The notes: generated from the letters alone by a model not told the origin. A DNA stretch of 17,392 bases from an uncultured Oscillospiraceae bacterium (GCA_947630345.1 CANRHF010000019.1:1-17392); one strand, 5' to 3'. Counted from the stretch's first letter, positions 6,138-13,264 are shown. A program made the numbers and translations.

Positions 6138-7877
6138 GTGGCGTTTCCGCCGGCATTTTTGGACGAGCTGGTGGCTCGGAATCCCATTGAAGAAGTGGTG
6201 AGTCAGTATGTGAATCTCCGCCGCAGCGGGGCCAACCTCTTTGGCCTGTGCCCCTTCCACGGGGAGAAGACCGCCTCCTTTTCCGTGTCCCCCGACAAGG
6301 GGATGTTCTACTGCTTCGGCTGCCACAAGGGCGGCGGGGTGATCAATTTCCTGATGGAGATCGAGAACCTGAGCTACCCCGACGCCGTCCGGGCTCTGGC
6401 CCAGCGGGCGGGGATGACCGTGCCGGAGGACGAGCAGTATCAGAGCCGCTACCGGCAGCAGGAGCGGCTCTGGGCGCTGTGCAAGGAGGCCGCCCGGTAT
6501 TACCACGCCCAGCTCTACGCCCCCGCCGGGGCGGCGGGCCTGGCCTACGCCCAGAAGCGTGGCATGACCAAGTCCATTCTGACCAAATTCGGGGTGGGCT
6601 TCGCCCCGGATTCCTGGTCCGGCCTGGTGGACGCCATGGGGGCCAAGGGCTATACCGATCAGGAGTTGCGGGACGCCGGGCTGGTGTCCGAAAAGAACGG
6701 CCGTGTTTATGACCGGTTTCGCAACCGGCTGATGTTTCCCATTATCGATGTCCGGGGCAATCTCATCGGCTTCGGCGGCCGGGTGATGGACGATTCCACG
6801 CCGAAATATCTCAATTCTCCAGAAACACTGATTTTCAATAAACGGAAGAACCTTTTCGGTCTGAATCTGGCGAAAAAGAGCAAGCTGGGGTATTTGATCC
6901 TGGTGGAGGGGTACATGGACGCGGTGAGCCTGCACCAGTACGGCTTCGACTGCGCTGTGGCTTCCTTGGGCACCGCCCTGACGGAGGACCACGCCACCCT
7001 GCTCACCAGGTACACCGAGGAAGTGGTCCTCATCTACGACGCCGACCAGGCCGGGCAGGACGCCACCCGGCGGGCCATCCCCATTTTGGAGCGGGCGGGC
7101 CTGCGGGTGAAGGTGCTGAAGGTGAAGGACGCCAAGGACCCCGACGAGTTTTTGAAGAAATTCGGGGCGGACCGCTTCCAGGTCCTGCTGGAGGGCGCCT
7201 CCAACCGAATCGAGTACCAGCTCACCGCCATTTCAAAAAAATACGACCTGCGGGAGGACGACCAGCGGATCCGTTTTGTCCAAGAGGCGGCGGAGCTGAT
7301 CAGCACCCTGGGCAGCGCCGTCCAGCGGGAGATCTACGGGGGCAGGGCGGCGGAGGCCGCCGGCATCACGGCTGACGCCATGAAGCTGGAGGTGGAGAAG
7401 GCCTGGCGCCGCCGCCGGGCCCGGGAGAAGAAGCGCCAGGAGCGGATCGACCTGGCCCCCGCCCAGACCCTCCGGCCCAAGGACCGGAGCATCCGCTATG
7501 ACAATATGAAATCCGCCATGGCGGAGGAGCTGCTGATCTGCCTGCTGATGAAGGATCCCGCCCTGGCGGATCAGACCGGCAATCTGACGGAGGCGGATTT
7601 CTCCGTCCCGCTGCTGGGCCGGGTGTTTTCTCAGCTGAAAAGCCGGCATGAACAGGGCCTGGAGCTGTCCCTGGGGGTGCTGGAGGGCCTGACCCCGGAG
7701 GAGACCTCCCATTTGGCGGGGGCGCTCCAGCGGAACCAGGGCCCGGCTCGGGAGGAAGCGGCGCGGGACTGCGTCACCGTGATCATGGATGAAAACCGGG
7801 GGACAAAGGACGGCTCGGAGGAGTCCCTTCTGGCCCTTCGGGACCGGATGAAACAGAGAAAAGGGGTCAAGTCATGA
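6138..7877 (+). CDS. dnaG: DnaG: DNA primase
   Basis: A 579-residue primase that lays down RNA primers at the replication fork and binds the DnaB/DnaC-type helicase through its C-terminus. The CHC2 zinc finger uses C38, H41, C59 and C62. The catalytic core includes a TOPRIM fold with E257 (LVEGYMD) and D301/D303 (YDADQAG), which bind the metals. A basic, helix-rich linker (REKKRQER at about 435) leads to the helicase-binding domain (about 450-579), and the length is normal. Start is GTG 6138, 7 bases after the near-ideal GGGAGGTG at 6123-6130. The stop shares ATGA with the next gene. It is the first gene of the macromolecular-synthesis operon. The rpsU that heads it in Proteobacteria is absent, as is usual in Gram-positives. 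Confidence 0.97.
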   Translation: MAFPPAFLDELVARNPIEEVVSQYVNLRRSGANLFGLCPFHGEKTASFSVSPDKGMFYCFGCHKGGGVINFLMEIENLSYPDAVRALAQRAGMTVPEDEQYQSRYRQQERLWALCKEAARYYHAQLYAPAGAAGLAYAQKRGMTKSILTKFGVGFAPDSWSGLVDAMGAKGYTDQELRDAGLVSEKNGRVYDRFRNRLMFPIIDVRGNLIGFGGRVMDDSTPKYLNSPETLIFNKRKNLFGLNLAKKSKLGYLILVEGYMDAVSLHQYGFDCAVASLGTALTEDHATLLTRYTEEVVLIYDADQAGQDATRRAIPILERAGLRVKVLKVKDAKDPDEFLKKFGADRFQVLLEGASNRIEYQLTAISKKYDLREDDQRIRFVQEAAELISTLGSAVQREIYGGRAAEAAGITADAMKLEVEKAWRRRRAREKKRQERIDLAPAQTLRPKDRSIRYDNMKSAMAEELLICLLMKDPALADQTGNLTEADFSVPLLGRVFSQLKSRHEQGLELSLGVLEGLTPEETSHLAGALQRNQGPAREEAARDCVTVIMDENRGTKDGSEESLLALRDRMKQRKGVKS

Positions 7878-8740
7878 GCCCATCGATTTTACAGGAGGGG
7901 CAGGCGTCCAGCGCCACCGGGGAGGACAGCCTGCGCCAGTACCTTCAAGAAATCCGCAGCTATCCCCAGCTGACGGCGGAGCAGGAGCGGGCGCTGGCCA
8001 TGCGCTGCGCCCAGGGGGATGAGGAGGCCGTCCGGCAGATGGTGAGCGCCAATCTGCGGCTGGTGGTGTCCGTGGCCCGGGAGTATGCCGGGCGGGGGGT
8101 GCCCCTGCTGGACCTGATCCAGGAGGGCAGTATCGGCCTGATCGTGGCCGCTCGAAAATTTGACTATACCCTGGACTACCGCTTTTCCACCTACGCCACC
8201 AAATGGATCCGCCAGGGCATTACCCGTTGCCTGATGAACCACAGCGGGATGATTCGGGTGCCCCTTCATACGGCGGAGCGGATGCGCCGGGTCAGCGCCG
8301 CCCGGGCGGCGATCCTGCAGCAGACCGGGGAGGAACCAACCCCCGCCCAGATCGCCTTGGCCTGCGATTTACCGGAGGACCGGGTCAAGAAGCTCTTAGA
8401 GCTTACGCCCCAGACCTGCTCCTTAGACGCCCCGGCGGGGGAGGAGGATATCGCCCTGGGCGCGATGCTGGCGGATCAGGAGGCCAGCGAACCCCAGGAG
8501 GAGCTGGTGCGCCAGGAGCTGCGCCGGATCTTGGGCCAGCTGCTGTCCCAGCTGACGCCTCGCCAGCGGCAGGTGCTGGAGCTGCACTTCGGCATGACCG
8601 GGCAGACCAGCTACTCCTTGGAAGCCATCAGCAAGAAGCTGGGCATTTCCAAGGAGCGGGTGCGGCAGATCGAGCGGCAGGCCATGGACAAGCTGCAAAA
8701 GCTGGGCGTGAGCCTTGGACTGGAGGATTTTTTGGCGTGA
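7874..8740 (+). CDS. rpoD: Sigma-70 factor at the rpoD locus, lacking region 1.1
   Basis: A 288-residue sigma-70 protein that starts directly at region 1.2 (EDSLRQYLQEI, 17-27); Gram-positive RpoD is usually 350-380 residues with region 1.1. Region 2.1-2.2 (SANLRLVV, GRGVPLLDLIQEGSIGL at about 58-89) contacts the core enzyme. Region 2.3-2.4 is RFSTYATKWIRQGITR (103-118): the -10 readers Q114, T117 and R118 are kept, but the melting tryptophan equivalent to E. coli W433 is K110 (W111 matches W434). R128 of IRVP is kept. Region 3 is about 132-200. Region 4.2 (LEAISKKLGISKERVRQIE, 249-267) keeps the -35 readers R264 and Q265. ATG 7874 overlaps the dnaG stop. Its position argues for the housekeeping factor; the short N-terminus and region 2 changes leave open a group 2 factor with the main rpoD elsewhere. 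Confidence 0.85.
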   Translation: MSPSILQEGQASSATGEDSLRQYLQEIRSYPQLTAEQERALAMRCAQGDEEAVRQMVSANLRLVVSVAREYAGRGVPLLDLIQEGSIGLIVAARKFDYTLDYRFSTYATKWIRQGITRCLMNHSGMIRVPLHTAERMRRVSAARAAILQQTGEEPTPAQIALACDLPEDRVKKLLELTPQTCSLDAPAGEEDIALGAMLADQEASEPQEELVRQELRRILGQLLSQLTPRQRQVLELHFGMTGQTSYSLEAISKKLGISKERVRQIERQAMDKLQKLGVSLGLEDFLA

Positions 8741-9747
8741 ACGAGGACTTTGTGTTTGAGATTCCCCCTTACGAGGCGGCGCTGACGGCGCTGGGGCCGG
8801 GGCAGTCCATTTCGGCGGCCCGGCTGCTGGCCCTGATCGACGGTCTCAGCCAGACCGAGGCGGAGGACGCTTTTCAGCTGGCGGAGGATTTGGAGCTGCG
8901 GCTCCTGATGGACCTGCCTCGGGAGACGGAGCCCGCCTCCCCCAGGCTCGCCTGGGAGGACAGTCAGGTCCGGGCTGGCACATTGCGCCGGGAGCTGGGG
9001 GAGAACGACCCCCTTGCCCTATATCTGCGGGAGATCGACGGGCCCGCCCCTTCCAGGCAGGCCATCCAGGCCCTGGCGGAGCGATGCCTGAAAGGGGACC
9101 AGCGTGCCATGGAGGCCCTGGCGCGGGGCTACCTTCCCCGGGCGGCGGAGCTGGCCATGTACATGACCGGTCGGGGCGTGCTGCTGCTGGATCTGATCCA
9201 GGAGGGCAGCCTGGGCCTGTGGCAGAGCGTCATGCGCTATGCCGGCGGTGATTTTTCGGCCTTTGCCGACCGGTGGATCCGGTTTGCCCTGGCAAAGGCC
9301 GTGATTCTCCAAGCCCATGCCCAGGGCGTTGGCCGGGAACTGAAAAAGGCCATGGAGGCCTACCAGACCGCGGACCGGGCGCTGCTGGCCCGGCTGGGCC
9401 GAAACCCGCTGCCGGAGGAGCTTGCCCAGGAGCTGGGCTGGGACTTGGAGGAGATCAGGCGGCTGGAAAAGCTGATTTCTGACGCCCAAAGCGCGCAAAG
9501 ATCGGCCCCGGAGTCGGAGGAGCCGGCCCAAAATGTGGAGCATACCGCCTATTTCCAGAGCCGCCGCCGGGTGGAGGAGCTGCTGGAGGGCGCGGACCCG
9601 GAGGACGTTCGGCTCCTCTCCCTGCGATTCGGCCTGGAGACCGGAAAACCCGCCACGGCGGAGGAGACGGCCCAAATGCTGGGCATTTCCCCGGAAGAGG
9701 TGCTGCGCCGGGAGGCGGAGGCCCTGAAGCGCCTGCGGGAAGATTGA
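8737..9747 (+). CDS. Degenerate sigma-70-like paralogue with region 1.1-like N-terminus
   Basis: A 336-residue protein not matching a named family I know. Residues 22-62 (from GQSISAARLL to LRLLMDLP) resemble region 1.1 of RpoD. After an acidic linker, 89-100 (ENDPLALYLREI) match region 1.2. Region 2.2 is well kept (GRGVLLLDLIQEGSLGL, 145-161), so core RNA polymerase binding is plausible. Region 2.4 is not: DFSAFADRWIRFALAK (172-187) aligns with the neighbour's 103-118, but the -10 readers Q, T and R are F183, A186 and K187. Region 3-like sequence follows (about 205-250). The region 4-like HTH (305-335) has P319, L323 and R324 where sigma factors need R, R and Q for -35 contact. Start is GTG 8737, overlapping the rpoD stop (GTGA), with GGAGG 10 bases upstream. 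The frame is intact and coupled, so it is unlikely to be a decaying pseudogene. It may be an anti-sigma-like competitor, co-sigma or core-binding regulator (inference). Confidence 0.8.
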   Translation: MNEDFVFEIPPYEAALTALGPGQSISAARLLALIDGLSQTEAEDAFQLAEDLELRLLMDLPRETEPASPRLAWEDSQVRAGTLRRELGENDPLALYLREIDGPAPSRQAIQALAERCLKGDQRAMEALARGYLPRAAELAMYMTGRGVLLLDLIQEGSLGLWQSVMRYAGGDFSAFADRWIRFALAKAVILQAHAQGVGRELKKAMEAYQTADRALLARLGRNPLPEELAQELGWDLEEIRRLEKLISDAQSAQRSAPESEEPAQNVEHTAYFQSRRRVEELLEGADPEDVRLLSLRFGLETGKPATAEETAQMLGISPEEVLRREAEALKRLRED

Positions 9748-9763
9748 AAACGGAGGGTATACC

Positions 9764-10444
9764 ATGGAAAAGACCTACGCCGTCGCCATCGACGGCCCCG
9801 CCGGCGCGGGAAAAAGCACCCTGGCCCGGCTTTTGGCCCAGGAGCTGGGGTGGTACTATGTGGACACGGGGGCGATTTACCGCACCGTGGCCTATTTTCT
9901 GGATCTGCTGGGGATCAGCCCCAAGGACGCCGACGGGGTGGCCCGTTATATCGACGAAGTGAACGTGGAGATCCGCTATGACGATCAGGGCGTGCAGCAT
10001 ATGTGGATGAACGGTATGGATGTGACGGAGGAGATCCGCACCCCGGACATCTCCCAGAAGGCGTCCCTGGTCTCCGCCCATCCGGCCGTGCGGCAGGCCC
10101 TGCTGGAAATGCAGCGGGATCTGGCCAGGCGCCACAATGTGGTGATGGACGGCCGGGATATCGGCACGGTGGTGCTGCCCCAGGCGGCGGTGAAGCTGTT
10201 CCTCACCGCCTCCCCGGAAGTCCGGGCCCAACGCCGCTACGCGGAGCTGCAAGCCAAGGGCAAGAAAGACGCCTATGAGCAGGTCCTGGAGGATTTGCGC
10301 CGCCGGGACCGGCAGGACGCCACCCGCTCCGTCGCCCCGCTACGTCAGGCCCCCGACGCGGTGCTGCTGGACACCACAGAGCTGGACATTCCCCAGACCC
10401 TGGCGGCCATGCGGGCCATCGTCCGGGAGAAAACCGGCCTATGA
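9764..10444 (+). CDS. cmk: Cytidylate kinase
   Basis: A 226-residue CMP/dCMP kinase making CDP/dCDP from ATP, of normal family length. It has the P-loop GPAGAGKST at 11-19, the nucleotide-binding YVDTGAIYR at 32-40, the CMP-binding GRDIGT at 130-135, and the arginine-rich LID area RRRDRQDATR at 179-188. The ATG at 9764 follows GGAGGG by 6 bases. It is separated from the sigma-like gene by 16 bases, the only real gap in the operon, and its stop overlaps the ispH start (ATGA). In many Clostridia the order is cmk-plsC-ispH-rpsA; here no acyltransferase lies between. Confidence 0.96.
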   Translation: MEKTYAVAIDGPAGAGKSTLARLLAQELGWYYVDTGAIYRTVAYFLDLLGISPKDADGVARYIDEVNVEIRYDDQGVQHMWMNGMDVTEEIRTPDISQKASLVSAHPAVRQALLEMQRDLARRHNVVMDGRDIGTVVLPQAAVKLFLTASPEVRAQRRYAELQAKGKKDAYEQVLEDLRRRDRQDATRSVAPLRQAPDAVLLDTTELDIPQTLAAMRAIVREKTGL

Positions 10445-12369
10445 GCGTCCGCCTTGCCGAGAGCGCCGGCTTCTGCTTTGGCGTGGACCGGGCCATGAGC
10501 CTTGCGGAGCAGGCGGCGAAGGAGGGGAAGCAGGTGGTCACCCTGGGTCCCATCATTCACAACCGCCACGCGGTGGCCCACCTGGAGGAGCTGGGGGTTC
10601 GGGTCATCGACCGGCCTCAGGACGCCCCCGCCGGCGCGGTGGTTGTCATCCGCTCCCACGGGGTGGGCCGGGCGGTCTACCGGGCTTTGGAGGAGACCGG
10701 CGCGGAGGTGATCGACGCCACCTGCCCCTTCGTCAAGCGGATCCACCGGATCGTGGCCCAGGCGGAGCGGGAAGGGCGGCTCAGCCTGATCATCGGCCAG
10801 CGGGACCACCCGGAGGTGGTTGGGATCGCCGGTTGGTGCGGAAACTGTGTCGTGTGCGAAAGTCCGCAGGAGCTGGAAAATTGGTCAAAATCGCCCGAAA
10901 TCCCGTCGGATTTGCCAATTTGCATGGTTTGCCAGACAACTTCCCCTGAATATTTGTGGGAAATGTGCGAAAAAATTGCAAAAAAACAGTTTACTAACTT
11001 GAAATTTTTTGATACAATATGTAAAGCAACAGAGTATCGGCAGAATGAGGCAGCTTTACTCAGCGAAGGCTGCCAGGCCATGGTGATCGTGGGGGACCGC
11101 ACCAGTTCCAATACGAAACGCCTGGCGATGATCTGCCGGGAGCATTGCGAAAAAGTCGTCCTGGTGGACAGTGCCTCGGAGCTGGAGCCGGCCTTTTTCC
11201 GCGGTGTGACGAATGTTGGAGTCACGGCGGGCGCATCTACGCCGGCGTGGATTATAAAGGAGGTCAACAAGAAAATGAGCGAAATCATCAATGCCGAAGC
11301 GGGCCAGGAGGAGAGCTTTGAGGCCCTGCTGGAGCAGTCCATCAAAACTTTGAATACTGGAGATAAGGTCACTGGCGTCGTGACAGGCTTCGGAGCTACC
11401 GAGGTGCAGATCGACCTTGGCACCAAGCATGCCGGCTATATCCCCAACGACGAGGTCAGTTCCGATCCTTCCATAAAGCCCGAGGATGTACTCCATGTGG
11501 GCGAAGAGGTCGAGGTTTTCGTGGTGCGCGTAAACGACCAGGAGGGCACCTGCCAGCTGTCCAAGAAGAAGCTGGACGGGATGCGGGTCTGGGACGAGAT
11601 GGCGGCCTATGCCGAGGAGAAGACCACCGTCGAGGGCACCATTACCGAGGACAATAAGGGCGGCCTGGTCGCCAATGTGAAGGGCGTTCGGGTGTTCATC
11701 CCCGCCTCCCAGTCCGGCATCGCCAAGGGCGGCGATATGAAGGCCATGGTGGGCAAGACCGTCAAGCTGAAGATCACCGAGGTCAACCGGGCCCGCCGCC
11801 GGGTCATTGGCTCCATCCGGGCCGTGGCCGCCGAGGAGCGGAAGGCCGCTCAGGAGAAGATCTGGAGCGAGATCGAAAACGGCAAGAAGTACCATGGCGT
11901 GGTGAAGTCCCTGACTTCCTACGGCGCCTTTGTGGATATCGGCGGCGTGGACGGCATGGTCCATGTTTCCGAGCTGAGCTGGAACCGGATTAAGACTCCT
12001 GCCGACGTGGTGAAGGTGGGCGACGAGATCGACGTGTTCGTCATCTCCTTCGATCCTGTGAAGCACAAGATCTCCCTGGGCTACAAGACCCCGGAGATGA
12101 ACCCCTGGAATCAGTTTATGACCAAGTTCCAGACCGGCGATGTGGTGGATGCCAAGATCGTCAAGCTGATGACCTTCGGCGCCTTTGCCGAGATCATTCC
12201 CGGCGTGGACGGCTTGATCCACATCTCCCAGATTGCGGACCGCCGGATCGGCAAGCCCGAGGACGTGCTGAAGGAGGGCCAGGAGGTCAAGGTGAAGATC
12301 ACCGACATTGACGCGGAGAACAAGCGAATCTCCCTGTCCATCCGGGCGCTGCTGGAAGCTGCCGAATAA
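10441..12369 (+). CDS. ispH-rpsA: IspH (HMBPP reductase) fused to four-domain ribosomal protein S1
   Basis: A 642-residue fusion known from Clostridia. Residues 1-278 are IspH, the last MEP-pathway enzyme, reducing HMBPP to IPP and DMAPP with a 4Fe-4S cluster. Cluster ligands are C12, C95 and C194; substrate residues H40, H73, H123, E125, T166 and SSN 222-224 are all present. Residues about 279-303 are a linker. Four S1 RNA-binding repeats follow at about 305-376, 393-462, 481-549 and 566-635; the third and fourth are most canonical (SYGAFVDIGGVDGMVHVSE). The S1 part resembles the short S1/YpfD proteins of Gram-positives. ATG 10441 overlaps the cmk stop. There is an internal Shine-Dalgarno and ATG at the junction (11256-11277) and an AT-rich patch at about 10860-11040. 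A strong terminator follows. Confidence 0.95.
   Translation: MSVRLAESAGFCFGVDRAMSLAEQAAKEGKQVVTLGPIIHNRHAVAHLEELGVRVIDRPQDAPAGAVVVIRSHGVGRAVYRALEETGAEVIDATCPFVKRIHRIVAQAEREGRLSLIIGQRDHPEVVGIAGWCGNCVVCESPQELENWSKSPEIPSDLPICMVCQTTSPEYLWEMCEKIAKKQFTNLKFFDTICKATEYRQNEAALLSEGCQAMVIVGDRTSSNTKRLAMICREHCEKVVLVDSASELEPAFFRGVTNVGVTAGASTPAWIIKEVNKKMSEIINAEAGQEESFEALLEQSIKTLNTGDKVTGVVTGFGATEVQIDLGTKHAGYIPNDEVSSDPSIKPEDVLHVGEEVEVFVVRVNDQEGTCQLSKKKLDGMRVWDEMAAYAEEKTTVEGTITEDNKGGLVANVKGVRVFIPASQSGIAKGGDMKAMVGKTVKLKITEVNRARRRVIGSIRAVAAEERKAAQEKIWSEIENGKKYHGVVKSLTSYGAFVDIGGVDGMVHVSELSWNRIKTPADVVKVGDEIDVFVISFDPVKHKISLGYKTPEMNPWNQFMTKFQTGDVVDAKIVKLMTFGAFAEIIPGVDGLIHISQIADRRIGKPEDVLKEGQEVKVKITDIDAENKRISLSIRALLEAAE
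10990..11018 (+). promoter_or_regulatory. Candidate internal promoter within ispH, upstream of the S1 part
   Basis: TTTACT (10990-10995), 17-base spacer, TACAAT (11013-11018), in an AT-rich stretch that breaks the GC-rich codon use of the rest of the operon (for example ATA, TTT, ACT and AAA codons). A start near 11025 would give a transcript covering all of S1. Evidence is pattern only. Confidence 0.4.
11256..11264 (+). promoter_or_regulatory. Internal Shine-Dalgarno at the IspH/S1 junction
   Basis: AAAGGAGGT followed by 10 bases and ATG 11275 (residue M279), just where IspH ends (WIIKEVNKKM) and the S1 linker begins. Initiation here would give a free 364-residue S1. The same bases encode the conserved IspH ending I-K-E-V, so the match is partly forced by protein sequence. 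Confidence 0.5.
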
Positions 12370-12383
12370 ACCAATCACAGTTC

Positions 12384-12412
12384 AAAAGGACCGGCCTTTC
12401 GCCGGTCCTTTT
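12384..12412 (+). terminator. Intrinsic terminator closing the dnaG-rpsA operon
   Basis: AAAAGGACCGGC (12384-12395) pairs perfectly with GCCGGTCCTTTT (12401-12412) around the loop CTTTC. It lies 15 bases after the rpsA stop. Confidence 0.92.
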
Positions 12413-12432
12413 CCAAACCAGGAGGTAAAAAT

Positions 12433-12717
12433 ATGGTCAAGCACATCGTCATCTACACCTTGAAGGAGGGACTAGACAAGGACGCCTCCGTGGCCTTCAT
12501 CGCATCGCTTCTGGAGCCCCTGGCGGGACAGATCCCGGGCCTGAGGAAGCTGGAGGTCCGCCGGACCTACCAGGGGGGCATGGACTACTGCCTCTACTCC
12601 GAGTTTGACAGCCGAGAGGCCCTGGCGGCCTACCAGCAGGACCCCCGGCACCTGGCGGCCAAGGAGCAATTCCACCATCTCCTGGCCAGCCGGGTCTGCG
12701 CCGACTACGATGCCTGA
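12433..12717 (+). CDS. Dabb-domain (stress-responsive alpha/beta barrel) small protein
   Basis: A 94-residue protein covering a single Dabb domain. It starts MVKHIVIYTLKEG, has a central IPGLRKLEV and MDYCLYSEF strand pair, then EALAAYQQDPRHLAAKEQF and the ending SRVCADYD. This ferredoxin-like fold usually forms dimeric barrels. Members include plant stress proteins and a few enzymes, and the molecular role of most bacterial ones is unknown. ATG 12433 follows AGGAGGT by 7 bases. It starts only 20 bases after the operon terminator with no visible promoter, so it may depend on read-through. Its last 8 bases overlap the next gene. Confidence 0.85.
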   Translation: MVKHIVIYTLKEGLDKDASVAFIASLLEPLAGQIPGLRKLEVRRTYQGGMDYCLYSEFDSREALAAYQQDPRHLAAKEQFHHLLASRVCADYDA

Positions 12718-13228
12718 GCGCATTCTGATTGTGGGCTGCCCCGGGGCGGGGAAAAGCACCCTGGCCCGCCGCCTGGGGGCGCTGACGGGCCTGCCGGTGT
12801 ACCACCTGGATCTGCTGTGGCACCGACCGGACCGGACCACCGTGGACACCGAGACCTTTGACCGGAGCCTGGATCAAATTTTGGCCCGGGACCGGTGGAT
12901 CATCGACGGTAATTATGGCCGCACCCTGCCCCAGCGCCTGGCCCGGTGCGACGAGGTCTTTTTCCTGGACTATCCCCTGGAGGTCTGTCTGGAGGGGGCC
13001 CGGGCCCGGGTGGGTCTGCAGCGGCCGGACCTGCCCTGGCTGGAGGAGACGCTGGACCCGGAATTTTACCAGTGGATTCTGGACTATCCCAAGGAGCGTC
13101 TTCCCCGCCTGCGGGCCCGCCTGGCGTCCTACGAGGGCGTTTTCCCCATCCACACCTTCCACACCCGCTCCGAGGCGGACGCCTACCTGGCAGCCCTCGC
13201 CCAGTCTGGGAGTGAACAGAACAGTTGA
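12710..13228 (+). CDS. P-loop nucleotide kinase-like protein (adenylate-kinase-like, FlaR/topology-modulation family)
   Basis: A 172-residue P-loop protein of the group often annotated as DNA topology modulation protein FlaR or AAA/adenylate kinase. It has the Walker A motif GCPGAGKST at 9-17, YHLDLLWHRP at 31-40 (substrate side), WIIDGNYG at 63-70, the Walker B-like VFFLDYP at 83-89, and a following arginine-rich helix (ARARVGLQRP). The fold is that of small-molecule or nucleotide kinases; the real substrate is unknown and the topology label rests on old genetics. ATG 12710 lies within the end of the Dabb gene (8-base overlap) and has no clear ribosome binding site, so it probably relies on coupled translation. 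An earlier in-frame start at 12605 would add 35 unrelated residues that are a shadow of the Dabb gene. Confidence 0.83.
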   Translation: MPERILIVGCPGAGKSTLARRLGALTGLPVYHLDLLWHRPDRTTVDTETFDRSLDQILARDRWIIDGNYGRTLPQRLARCDEVFFLDYPLEVCLEGARARVGLQRPDLPWLEETLDPEFYQWILDYPKERLPRLRARLASYEGVFPIHTFHTRSEADAYLAALAQSGSEQNS

Positions 13229-13264
13229 AAATTCCGGCATGGCCATCACCATGCCGGAATTTTT
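13228..13264. terminator. Bidirectional intrinsic terminator between convergent genes
   Basis: AAAATTCCGGCATGG (13228-13242) and CCATGCCGGAATTTT (13249-13263) pair perfectly over 15 bp around CCATCA. There are A and T runs on both sides, so it can stop transcription from the kinase gene (+) and from the regulator gene (-) whose stop is at 13276. Confidence 0.92.

Noticed and set aside
8737..9747. Sigma paralogue as a pseudogene
   Set aside because: The frame is intact over 336 residues, overlaps rpoD as GTGA, and keeps regions 1.2 and 2.2; the losses cluster at DNA-contact residues instead of being random.
11056..12378. 440-residue open frame on the minus strand opposite ispH::rpsA
   Set aside because: Low-complexity Leu/His/Gly/Asp-rich translation typical of the complement of GC-rich genes; no ribosome site, and the plus strand is a clear IspH-S1 protein.
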